Shown piece by piece: positions 41,901 through 49,593 of a stretch of 64,000 nt of DNA. The position numbers and the translations under genes are program-made. The notes under the pieces are model-generated. The model was given only the letters and a program-made list of their open reading frames with translations, ran no database searches and was not told the origin of the DNA. The DNA is taken from assembly GCF_001028705.1 (NCBI RefSeq), contig NZ_CP011770.1:1801501-1865500 (forward strand), in the 5' to 3' direction. How positions within the stretch are numbered: position 1 is the stretch's first letter; each line of letters starts with the position of its first letter. The stretch comes from Croceicoccus naphthovorans. Lineage in GTDB: Bacteria; Pseudomonadota; Alphaproteobacteria; Sphingomonadales; Sphingomonadaceae.

Positions 41901-44789
41901 CTCGCCACCCGCTCCACCGGTTGCGCCAGCAGCCGTCGTAGCGCCGCCGTTGCCGCCATAGCCGTCGGCATAGAGGTTCACGCCATTGGCGATCACCGCC
42001 GCCCCGTCGGCGATCAGCGAGACGTCGCCGCCCGCACCCACGCCGCCGCTGCCACCCGTGCCGGTCTGGCTGTCTTCACCATCCGCGCCGCTGCCGGTCG
42101 CATCCAGCGTGATGCCAATGAGGTTCAGGTCGAGATCCGCTGTCGCGATCAGTCGGGCCGTACCGCCCATGCCCGAACCGCCATCGGCCCCGGCGAAGAT
42201 GCCACTGGAGCCGCCGCTGCCGTCCGCGCCTGCCGATCCACCGTTGCCGATCGCGGAAAGCGCGATATTCGTCGCCGCCAGCGCGCCGCCCGCGAACGTC
42301 AGCAGCGTATTGCCGCCCTGCCCTTCGCCCCCGGTGCCGCCGGATACTGGGTTGACGTCAATCGTGACCAAACCGCCCGCACCGCCATAGCCATCGGCGG
42401 ACAGCGTCAGGAACAGCGGCAGCGCGCCCCCATTGCCGTCGACGCCCGCAAGCAGGCTGCCACCGTCCACGGTGAACAGCGCGTCGCCGCCGAACCCGTC
42501 GCCGCCATCGCCGCCATCGACATCGCGGGCAAAGCCGCCCTGTCCGGCCTGCGTGCCCAGCCCAGGAGCCGGTCGGCGCGGATTGCCGTCGGCGCGCAGC
42601 GTCACGCTGCCCGCAGTGGTCGATCCGCCCGTCAGCGAACCCGATGCGATGCCGCCCGATCCGGCGCCGCCACTTCCGGGCTGTTGGCCGCCTTCGACGT
42701 CTTCGTCGGACCCGGCCCCGCCCATGCCGCTGGCATCGACCGAGAGGGTGAACAAGTCCGCCGTACCGCCGCTCTGCACATAGCTGGCCGATCCGCCGGT
42801 GCCGGTGCCCCCGGTGCCGCCTGCGGTAACGGAACCTTGCGCCGCCCCGCCAAAACCGGTCGCCACAATCGCCAAGGCAGCCGATCCGAAGTTGAACACG
42901 CCGGTCACTTGCCCACCGGTCTGCTCAAACGTCGCGTTGCCGCCGAAAGCGTCGAATCCATCGCCCGCCTGACGCACGCCGGTTTCCACGAAATTGCCGT
43001 TGCCGTCGAAGTCCAGCGTGTTGGGAAGCCCGCTGGCGCTGATGCCGATGCTGTCGCTACCCAAGGCACCGTCAGTAATGCGGATCAGCGCAGTGCCACC
43101 CTGCGACACGCCGCTGGTGCCCGCCGGATCGGTGCCCACGCCCGCCCCGCCATCGGCACGGACATAAAGCGTGTAGAGCGCGCCCGAGTCGCTGCCGAGG
43201 TTGACGTTGCCACCGCCAATCAGGACTTGCGCGGTGCCGCCGGTGCCGCTCGACCCGTTGGCGTTGAAATCGTTGCCCAGCCCCAGCGACCAGACGTTTA
43301 CCGCGTCGATGGTGGTAACGGTGGCGCCGGGATCGGTCGTCTCCAGCGTCACCGTGCCGCCGGTTGCAGCGGTATCGGACCGCGCGATGCTGATCAGGTT
43401 CAGCCCACCCGCGTCCACCGTGCCATCCGCAACGGTCAGCGTGACGTCGCCCGCCGTGATCGCGCCGGCGGATTCGACACTTGAGCCCAGCGTCAGCGTG
43501 CCATCGACGAAGAGCGTAGCCCCATCCGAAACGGTGGCGACAACGCTATCGCGCGCCAATGCGGTCAGGTCCGAGACGAACGTGCTTGCTCCGTTCACCA
43601 GATCGATGGTCAGATCGCCGCCCGATTCCAGCAAAAGATCCGAGGCATCGAGGTTAGCGCCCTCTTCCACAACCGTCCCGCCCAGATCGAGCGAGAGCGT
43701 ATTGCCGGCGTAAAAGCGGGCGTCCTTCAGCAAGAAAATCGCGTCACTGGCGTCGGTCAGGGCAATCGCATCGGTCGCACCCGCATCGATCGCGCTGGTC
43801 GCCTGCACGCCATGGACGGTCATGCTGGCCCCGGCAACGCCGCTGGTGGTGTCCACCGTGCCGCCGACGACGTCATAGCCAGCGGACAGCACGATGCGTC
43901 CGTCATTCACGCTGACGGCAGACGCCTCGCTATATCCAACCGATCCGCCGATCAGCATCGTCATCAACTGGTTCTTGGGCACCGCCACGAAATACTGCCC
44001 GCTGCCCGGCGCGGTCGGCAACGGACCGCTGGTGGTTCCGTCATGCACGATGCCGTTGGCGTCTTCGCTTCCCACGCTGACCGAGATGTCGAACAATCCG
44101 CCCGAAGCAGTCAGCGTCGCCGCCTCAGCCGCGATATAGGCGACCGATCCGTTGACCGAGATATTGGCGCGCTGCTCGATCCGGGGCGCGACGACGGCGA
44201 GGTAGCTGTCGGCCTGGCCCAGCGTGTAGGCTCCGCCGTTCTGGAACACGACAGAGGCATCGCTGTTGAGTGCCTGCCCGAACACGACTTCGCCCGGATT
44301 GGTGAACAGCGACTGGCCCGCTTCATCGACGGAATCGATGGGACTGGCCGAGAACATCAGGCCGTTGACGTCAAAGCTGGCATTCGCACCGACGACGAAG
44401 CCGGTCGGACTGTAAAACCAGACATTGCCCGATCCGTTAGCGGCGGTTGCATTGACCGCTCCGTCCATCAGCAGGGCGTTGCCCGCAATCGGATCGATCC
44501 GGTTGAGTACCGTGTAGTCGCCGCCGATCCCGTTGAATTCCAGCGTGGAGTTTTGCGGCAGGAACACGTCCGCATCGGTCGCAGTCCAATCGACCAGCGC
44601 CTCTGCCGCGTTGACCGTCACGCTCGTGGTCGAACCGCTCGTCGTCGGATCGTTCGCGCCGAACACCGCCGTGCCGGTGGCGTTCACCTGCGCCAGCGCC
44701 GGATGGGCAGCGGCCAGCGCCGCCGCAGCTACCGATGCCGAGAGCAGGAAGCGGCCCATCCGGCGGGCTTTTGCAGTGCTGTTGGCCAT
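39000..44789 (-). CDS. Two-partner secretion exoprotein (TpsA, filamentous haemagglutinin-like)
   Basis: About 1929 residues. The start at 44789 (MANSTAKARRMGRFLLSASV) gives a long signal peptide ending HPALAQ; an ATG at 44843 overlapping the tpsB stop is possible. Residues about 35-220 form the TPS secretion domain: ALVDWTATDADVFLPQNSTLEFNG, VLNRIDPIAGNALLMDGAVNA, VWFYSPTGFVVGANASFDVNGLMFSA. Then come hundreds of residues of right-handed beta-helix-like repeats, with a very Gly-rich stretch at about 500-1050 (GGAGG, GGTGGEGQGG types) and a less Gly-rich shaft. The C-terminus is acidic with a few cysteines (CFIGFGSQC). It is a predicted surface or secreted fibre, exported by the adjacent TpsB. 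Confidence 0.92.
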   Translation of the reverse strand: MANSTAKARRMGRFLLSASVAAAALAAAHPALAQVNATGTAVFGANDPTTSGSTTSVTVNAAEALVDWTATDADVFLPQNSTLEFNGIGGDYTVLNRIDPIAGNALLMDGAVNATAANGSGNVWFYSPTGFVVGANASFDVNGLMFSASPIDSVDEAGQSLFTNPGEVVFGQALNSDASVVFQNGGAYTLGQADSYLAVVAPRIEQRANISVNGSVAYIAAEAATLTASGGLFDISVSVGSEDANGIVHDGTTSGPLPTAPGSGQYFVAVPKNQLMTMLIGGSVGYSEASAVSVNDGRIVLSAGYDVVGGTVDTTSGVAGASMTVHGVQATSAIDAGATDAIALTDASDAIFLLKDARFYAGNTLSLDLGGTVVEEGANLDASDLLLESGGDLTIDLVNGASTFVSDLTALARDSVVATVSDGATLFVDGTLTLGSSVESAGAITAGDVTLTVADGTVDAGGLNLISIARSDTAATGGTVTLETTDPGATVTTIDAVNVWSLGLGNDFNANGSSGTGGTAQVLIGGGNVNLGSDSGALYTLYVRADGGAGVGTDPAGTSGVSQGGTALIRITDGALGSDSIGISASGLPNTLDFDGNGNFVETGVRQAGDGFDAFGGNATFEQTGGQVTGVFNFGSAALAIVATGFGGAAQGSVTAGGTGGTGTGGSASYVQSGGTADLFTLSVDASGMGGAGSDEDVEGGQQPGSGGAGSGGIASGSLTGGSTTAGSVTLRADGNPRRPAPGLGTQAGQGGFARDVDGGDGGDGFGGDALFTVDGGSLLAGVDGNGGALPLFLTLSADGYGGAGGLVTIDVNPVSGGTGGEGQGGNTLLTFAGGALAATNIALSAIGNGGSAGADGSGGSSGIFAGADGGSGMGGTARLIATADLDLNLIGITLDATGSGADGEDSQTGTGGSGGVGAGGDVSLIADGAAVIANGVNLYADGYGGNGGATTAAGATGGAGGEGNGGSVRLAALNGGSFTDNAGFAVIAAEGFAGFGGDSASGTGGAGGDAAGGTVLLDALDGGVTVNGLLLSAVGYADKGGFGSTFGADGTATGGTVAITITGSNTVQIGNLNAIAYGALVESTTAAGTIVLDNSGTGSTTFNSLLFDNGYDSADPSGVMTVISNGATTTVLGNAGFYGAGTLTFDLTAGGLAVGSLTALTEGDLALSCGPAPCNGIAIGTDESVIEASGGIVSDGMIVTSGGLLEVSALGGDIVLNNGAGFTGAPLSVTASGSVLGTGTLASTGDLTLEVGGDVQAGSIVTDGRIVNVFAAPGSTWAVPGSIDVGMLAIAGGDQPISAGGDIAIGDLQAGGNALFLDAGGAVSLTTVSNLSDLDVIGDSIAFDSLTTSGYVILDSLGDVTGGAIDAGGDVVVFADGDLTATSLVSGGSIDVDVNAVNGLDSLTAPGSIFVFTLADQTYTLVDAGGNVLLSSGAGAITVADLSATGFVDLYGTTLDIGSSGALDVDYASAYDGDIVITAAGDLGMGYAEALGDIVLTSTGGDVVVGSLYAGTEPFSEGQGGLAMTIPDPGAGNIALNAAGDVTVNFTAFAPELFGIDAGGTANIFGNVFARLIYIRANDLVLGGQAFLGDADYTQDISLVALGDAGIGSGAFGTFLVDDFELTQMFSAGDFGLAAGGQLNVGDLSVIAGDGLLGTTGNLYLSGTGGIDVIGALLLDDALDATLVMQTGGFLYIDATSGSVRVRANGSQDGSMFLYADTILAASGQMVEDLSGLTYADYTDALGTPDGGDGRSLIEGGSIFVDADTFLVQNTGADTSFAARRGILANSMTVINSGGSLPRIAINGIVNGQTGLDTAFAIGLPMSAAPYSSVNGCFIGFGSQCGVTIPNELIKTLIGEDPPHSVLDGEPRSTIETRIITIDTVEPEGFQPLVDEPVTGTGNDDLWENGALDGKQCPVDVRQDECEEEDGE

Positions 44790-44842
44790 GGCGTCGAATC
44801 CCCCGATTGCTGTCTTGCTGCGTCCCATCGTTCCCGCCCCCA

Positions 44843-46636
44843 TCACTGCGCCAGTTGCATCGAAAGGCTGACCAGCGCGCGCCAGTCGCCCTTGGCATCC
44901 GGATCGTAGAGCGTGTCCTTGAGCGGCACGCCCAGTGCGGCATCCAGACGGAACCGGTCCATTAGGTTGGCGCGAATGCCGCCGCCGACCGAATAGAGCT
45001 TTTGCGGGTTGGTATCTTCGAGGCCCGTGTCTTCGTTCCAGAACCAGCCTGCATCGAAAAAGGCATAGGGCTGCACCGCGCGCCCACCGGCGATGCTGGG
45101 CCACGCCGAGCCATAGCGCAGTTCGGACCGGAACCCGACGGCACTGTCGCCGATGGCAGAGCCGGGATCGTAACCGCGCCCGATGGTGTAGTTTCCGCCT
45201 GCAAGCTCCTCGTAGGACAGCAGAGCATGCGGCGACCATTGCGCGCGCGGCTGGAAAGCCAATGTGATCGCACGGGTCGGGCGATAGCTGACCGACGCAT
45301 CGGCGCGCAGCACGAAGGCCGTCGGATCGCCATCGACACGGCTGGTAAAGCTGCCGTCCGGTCCGGCGCAAAGATCGAAATTCTTGGCGCAATCGGTGCT
45401 GGCGCCAAGGATATCCAGGCCCTGCCGCAGCTCCACCCCGGCGGACAGGCCGAACTTCGGCTCCAGCGCGTTGTACCCGCCGCGTCCGTTGGCCGAAGCC
45501 ATGTCGATCATCGCATAGTCGGCGCGCAGCCATGCAACGCGCAGCCGGTCCTCGGTCAGCGTGATGTCACCGAACTCTACATCCTGATTGACGATATCCA
45601 GACCGCCGCCAAAGAACAGGTTGCGCGCGCGGCTGCGGATAATCGGATAGTCCTCGCGGATCGTCCCAGCCAGCGTCGTCGAGTGAAACGGGTTCGCGCC
45701 GCCGATGGTGGGATCGGTCTCGGCATAAGTCACATCGGCCGCCACGCGCAGGCCGTCGCTGCCGATGCGGAATTCGTGGCTGGCCTGAAATACCATCTGT
45801 TCCTCGAAATCGCCGGACCAGACCATCGACAACGTCGTCGCGTCGCCCCATCCGGTCATCCCCGCAAAACGCGTGCGGGCAAGGATCGACCATGGGCCGG
45901 TGGACTTCGCGTTGTAATTCTGGACCAGCGCATCAGCGGTGAACGGCACCCGGCGAACCGCGACTTCGCCGATCAATTCGCCGGGGCTGCCCTCTACCGG
46001 CCGCAAGACGAGCCGGGAATCGATCCCCGGAAGGTCGCGGGTCAGCAGCAGGGTGCGCTCCGCTTCCTGGCTGTTGAACACCGGCTGTTCGGTCAGCGGT
46101 GTGAGGTAGCGGAGCAGGATTTCCTCGTTCGGTCCCGCATCGCCCTTGATCTGCAGGCGCGTGATCCGTGCGGCCAGCACGTCGAGCCGCAGGTTCCCGT
46201 CCTCTATCGTCTGCGGCGGCACCTGCACTGCGGCAAGATAGCCCTTGCCGCGCAGGATCGTCGCAGCGCGGTCGCGAATGTCGCAGACGGCGGCCACACG
46301 CATCGTCTGCCCCACCATCCCGGACCAGGCGGGGGACAGGTCGAGATCGGCGGGGAACCCCTCCATCCCTGTAAACGTCACGCTGCCCAACGTGAAGGTG
46401 ATGTCCGCGAATTCGGGCGCGGCCAGCGGGCACGGCGCGCGCTGGATATCGTCGGGGGCAACCGCCGTGTTGTTCAGGCTGTTCAGCGCGCCTTGGGTCA
46501 CGCCCTGCTCAAGCTCTTCGCGCGATGGCAGCGCGCCTGCCGGCACGTCCTGCGCTATCGCGACAGCGGGGGCGAACGCCACCCCTGCCAGAAGCAGCGC
46601 GCCAAGGCCCCGCACGGTTGCAGTCTTCGTCATCAT
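44843..46636 (-). CDS. Two-partner secretion outer-membrane transporter (TpsB, ShlB/FhaC family)
   Basis: About 597 residues. The ATG at 46636 (or the adjacent 46633) follows GGGAGGA, and a longer frame upstream is a shadow of the next gene. There is a signal peptide (LGALLLAGVAFAPAVAIAQ), then POTRA domains at about residues 60-230 (FADITFTLGSVTFTGMEGFP, GYLAAVQVPPQTIEDGNLRLDVLAARI), then a 16-strand barrel with the conserved YTIGRGYDPGSAIGDSAVGFRSELRY motif (the RGY loop). It exports TpsA, whose gene follows within 54 bp. The barrel ends in ...MQLAQ, lacking the terminal Phe common to outer-membrane proteins. Confidence 0.94.
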   Translation of the reverse strand: MMTKTATVRGLGALLLAGVAFAPAVAIAQDVPAGALPSREELEQGVTQGALNSLNNTAVAPDDIQRAPCPLAAPEFADITFTLGSVTFTGMEGFPADLDLSPAWSGMVGQTMRVAAVCDIRDRAATILRGKGYLAAVQVPPQTIEDGNLRLDVLAARITRLQIKGDAGPNEEILLRYLTPLTEQPVFNSQEAERTLLLTRDLPGIDSRLVLRPVEGSPGELIGEVAVRRVPFTADALVQNYNAKSTGPWSILARTRFAGMTGWGDATTLSMVWSGDFEEQMVFQASHEFRIGSDGLRVAADVTYAETDPTIGGANPFHSTTLAGTIREDYPIIRSRARNLFFGGGLDIVNQDVEFGDITLTEDRLRVAWLRADYAMIDMASANGRGGYNALEPKFGLSAGVELRQGLDILGASTDCAKNFDLCAGPDGSFTSRVDGDPTAFVLRADASVSYRPTRAITLAFQPRAQWSPHALLSYEELAGGNYTIGRGYDPGSAIGDSAVGFRSELRYGSAWPSIAGGRAVQPYAFFDAGWFWNEDTGLEDTNPQKLYSVGGGIRANLMDRFRLDAALGVPLKDTLYDPDAKGDWRALVSLSMQLAQ

Positions 46637-46688
46637 TCCTCCCGCGCGCGGCCCCTGTGCCGCGCTCCCCGAAATCAAAATGGGCCCC

Positions 46689-47480
46689 TCAGCCCTCGGT
46701 CGTATTCTCCGCCTCGGCCTCGATCTCCGCCGCGTCGGCATAGGCCGCCTCGAGCAGAAGATCGCGCTGCGCGGTGCAGCCCGCATCGTTCAGCATGGAA
46801 TAGACCGCCGGAACGTCGCCATCGGGTACACCCGGCAGCACCCGCGTGATGAAAGTGACGGGCGACGCGCCCGGCATTTCCAGCGTGTAGGTTGCGTTGT
46901 CGACCACCGGCATATCCTGCGGCCACAGTTTCAGCGCGCCGCCGCGCTTGAATGCCACGTCCGCGCTGCCTGACTGGCCCTTGACCGTTCCGGTCATCGC
47001 CTCGACGCGATCCGGGCGCCAGAACACCAGCCTCGTCGCATCGGCGACGCACCACGTGCCGCCCTTGGTAGAATCAATCTGCCAGATGTTGGTCGGGCCG
47101 GTATAGGTTGCGGAGGCTGCTCCGCCGCCAGCACCACGAACCGCTCCGGTTCGCGCACGCGCTCCGGTCGAACCGGATACGAGATCGGCTACTCGCTTCG
47201 CCCCGGTGCGATCGCGCGTCACCGAACCGTCCAGCGTGACCTTGCCCGGACCGCGCACAACACGCGTGCCAGCCTTGTCCAGAACCGTCAGAACGTCGCC
47301 CGCCTTCAACACGATCTCCGTCCCGTCGGCCAGCTTCTTGCCAGCGGGATAGGATGCCGATGACGGCCCCGTTGCCCGCAGAACGACCGACTGGGCGTGA
47401 GCTTGTGCTGCGACCAGTGTCGCCGCGCCCATTGCCAGCGCGATTGCACCGCTTGCGACCTTATGCCTAACCGATGACAT
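46689..47480 (-). CDS. FecR-like periplasmic protein of the TPS operon
   Basis: A 263-residue exported protein with a clear signal peptide (SGAIALAMGAATLVAAQAHAQ). The next 50 residues (VVLRATGPSSASYPAGKKLADGTEIVLKAGDVLTVLDKAGTRVVRGPGKV) resemble the FecR strand-rich domain found in proteins that sense or tether envelope complexes. The remainder (about 130-240) looks like a separate domain with a predicted disulfide (CVADA and DAGC). The start overlaps the end of the cyclase gene by 14 bp, so it is coupled to it. A link between the cyclase and the secretion partners is plausible from order only. Confidence 0.82.
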   Translation of the reverse strand: MSSVRHKVASGAIALAMGAATLVAAQAHAQSVVLRATGPSSASYPAGKKLADGTEIVLKAGDVLTVLDKAGTRVVRGPGKVTLDGSVTRDRTGAKRVADLVSGSTGARARTGAVRGAGGGAASATYTGPTNIWQIDSTKGGTWCVADATRLVFWRPDRVEAMTGTVKGQSGSADVAFKRGGALKLWPQDMPVVDNATYTLEMPGASPVTFITRVLPGVPDGDVPAVYSMLNDAGCTAQRDLLLEAAYADAAEIEAEAENTTEG

Positions 47481-49563
47481 AGCTTTCTCCTCCTCGCGTC
47501 TGGCGCAACCGTTCGATCAGGTTGCGCAACGCCGTTTCCCTCAAGACGGAAGTTGCCTCTGCCCCTTCCGCGTCCTGTTTCCCCTGTTGCCCGATTCGTG
47601 CGCGGTCGTCTGTGAAGCGTTGCACAGCCTCTGCATCCCCGTCGCGATGGGCCGTAACCAGCGCCGCGATCGCATCCCGCTGTTTCGGATCGCAATCGGG
47701 CCTCGGCTCGAAAACATCGACCGGTGTCGCCCGCCCCCGCAACGTCACCCGGCCCATCGGCACGAACCAGTCGATTATGTCAGAACTACGCAATTTCTCA
47801 ATCGCTTCGCCGCTAACCAGAACCGTGGTGTCCAGCGCCTTGTTCGCCGCCTCCAACCGGGCCGCGGTGTTCATCGCATCGCCCAGCGCGGTGTACTGAA
47901 TACGCCCCTCACCCCCGAAATTGCCGACGATGGCAACGCCATAGTGCATCCCCACACGGGTCCGCCCGATGGGCGGCACGCCGTCGGGCACCGATTTGCG
48001 AAACGCTTCGCCCGCTTCGTACATCGCGCAGGCCGCCATTGCGGCGCGATAGCCGTCGTCGGGCTTGGAGATGGGCGCCCCCCAAAAGGCAACGACCGCA
48101 TCGCCGACGAACTTGTCCAGCGTCCCACCATATTTGAGCACGACCGCCGACAGGTGATCGAGGTACTGGTTCAGAAGGCTGGCGATGACTTCCGGCGAAA
48201 CCGCGTGGGTGAGCTTGGTAAACCCTTCGAGATCGGTGAAGACGCAATAGATTTCGCGCTTCTCACCGTGCAGACGCAGTTGCTCCGGGTTGCGCAGTAT
48301 CTCGCTCGCCACCGATTTCGGCAGATACTTGCCCAGCGCACCCGCCGCGAATTCGCGCTGTGCAGCGCCGATTACGCGCAAGGCCGACGCGATAGCGAGA
48401 TAGCCCATCAGCCACCCCCCGATCCACCCGACCGAAGGCAGCTCGTACGTATTGTAGCCCCAGCTTTCGAGGAGGAACGGCAGCGCCAGAAAGATCGAGA
48501 ACTGCAGGATCATCGCCAGCCCCACCGCCGGACCACCGCCCTGCGGCGCGGCACTGGCCGCCCCCATAAGCACCGATGCCGCCGCCAGCACCCACAGCAA
48601 CCAGCCCGGCACCAACAGAGGCCGCACACTATCGAGCAATTGCGCCAGCATCGTCGCATGGATTTCCACGCCGATGGTCTGCAATTCGCCCGTTACGGGA
48701 TTGCCGGTGCGGGTGAACGGCGTGTCGAACTGGTCGAAATCGGCAAAATCGCCGCCGATCAGGACGTAGCGGTCCTTGATCAGGTCGGCCATGAACTCCG
48801 CCGTCGCCGGATCGGCCAGCAAATCGATGGGGATCTTATCGAACACCGGGCGTTCGGAACTGACCGGCACGCGATAGCGGATCGGGCCGGTATAGCCCGC
48901 AAAAGCCGGGTCGATACCCGGCGCATCCTCGGTCATCGCCACACTCATCAGGGGGGGCAGACCTGCGAAATGCCGGGGCCAGCGCCGCGCCACACCATCG
49001 CTGTCGGTTTCCAAGAGGATCGAGGTCGACCGGATCGTATCCGACCGCACATCGGCGTGCCACAGGTCCAGGTCCTGCTGCTGCTCGAAGGTAATCGCCT
49101 CTGGGTTGGTAGCGTTTGTCGCATAGGCCAGCCACGTCGGCGTTACCATCTGCCCCAGCGTTTCCTTCAGCAGCGGATCGTCGTCCTGGGGCGAATCGAA
49201 CAGAACGTCGATCCCGATCGCCTTGGGCTGCATCGTATCGATATTGGCCAGCGCCTGCGCCAGCACGGTGCGGTCCACCGGCGAAATCTGCCCCGTCGCG
49301 CGGTTGGTATCGTCTGTATAGACCACCAGCGTGATGCGCTCATCGGTATCGACCGGCTCTGCCGCCGTCACCGCGCGCACATCGTACAAGGCCCGTTCCG
49401 CATCGCGCAGCAAGGGCAGGTTCCAACTGCCGTAAGCAACCAGCGCGCCGATCACCATCAACAGCGCCGCGATCGTTACGCGCGTACCGCCGAGCTGGCG
49501 CAAGGTCTGACCCAGCTTGCGCCGGATCTCCTCCTCGGTGATGGGCCTCTCGCTATCGGGCAT
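47467..49563 (-). CDS. CHASE2-domain adenylate/guanylate cyclase
   Basis: A 698-residue membrane enzyme. One N-terminal transmembrane helix (VTIAALLMVIGALVAYG) is followed by a periplasmic CHASE2 sensor at about residues 55-320 (KAIGIDVLFDSPQDDD, IKDRYVLIGGDFADFDQFDTPF, GVEIHATMLAQLL). Then three membrane helices (about 325-405) lead to a cytoplasmic class III cyclase at about 435-620: YCVFTDLEGFTKLTH with metal-binding Asp, GGTLDKFVGDAVVAFWGAP with second Asp and substrate Lys, and QYTALGDAMNTAARLE. Whether cAMP or cGMP is made cannot be settled by eye. The signal sensed by CHASE2 is unknown. Confidence 0.93.
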   Translation of the reverse strand: MPDSERPITEEEIRRKLGQTLRQLGGTRVTIAALLMVIGALVAYGSWNLPLLRDAERALYDVRAVTAAEPVDTDERITLVVYTDDTNRATGQISPVDRTVLAQALANIDTMQPKAIGIDVLFDSPQDDDPLLKETLGQMVTPTWLAYATNATNPEAITFEQQQDLDLWHADVRSDTIRSTSILLETDSDGVARRWPRHFAGLPPLMSVAMTEDAPGIDPAFAGYTGPIRYRVPVSSERPVFDKIPIDLLADPATAEFMADLIKDRYVLIGGDFADFDQFDTPFTRTGNPVTGELQTIGVEIHATMLAQLLDSVRPLLVPGWLLWVLAAASVLMGAASAAPQGGGPAVGLAMILQFSIFLALPFLLESWGYNTYELPSVGWIGGWLMGYLAIASALRVIGAAQREFAAGALGKYLPKSVASEILRNPEQLRLHGEKREIYCVFTDLEGFTKLTHAVSPEVIASLLNQYLDHLSAVVLKYGGTLDKFVGDAVVAFWGAPISKPDDGYRAAMAACAMYEAGEAFRKSVPDGVPPIGRTRVGMHYGVAIVGNFGGEGRIQYTALGDAMNTAARLEAANKALDTTVLVSGEAIEKLRSSDIIDWFVPMGRVTLRGRATPVDVFEPRPDCDPKQRDAIAALVTAHRDGDAEAVQRFTDDRARIGQQGKQDAEGAEATSVLRETALRNLIERLRQTRGGESYVIG

Positions 49564-49593
49564 CGCGCCTTGTCCCGTTCCCGTACTCCCGGC

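Noticed and set aside
44790..45533. N-terminal extension of TpsA
   Set aside because: The extension overlaps tpsB in another frame and lacks a signal sequence; the ATG at 44789 has a proper export signal.
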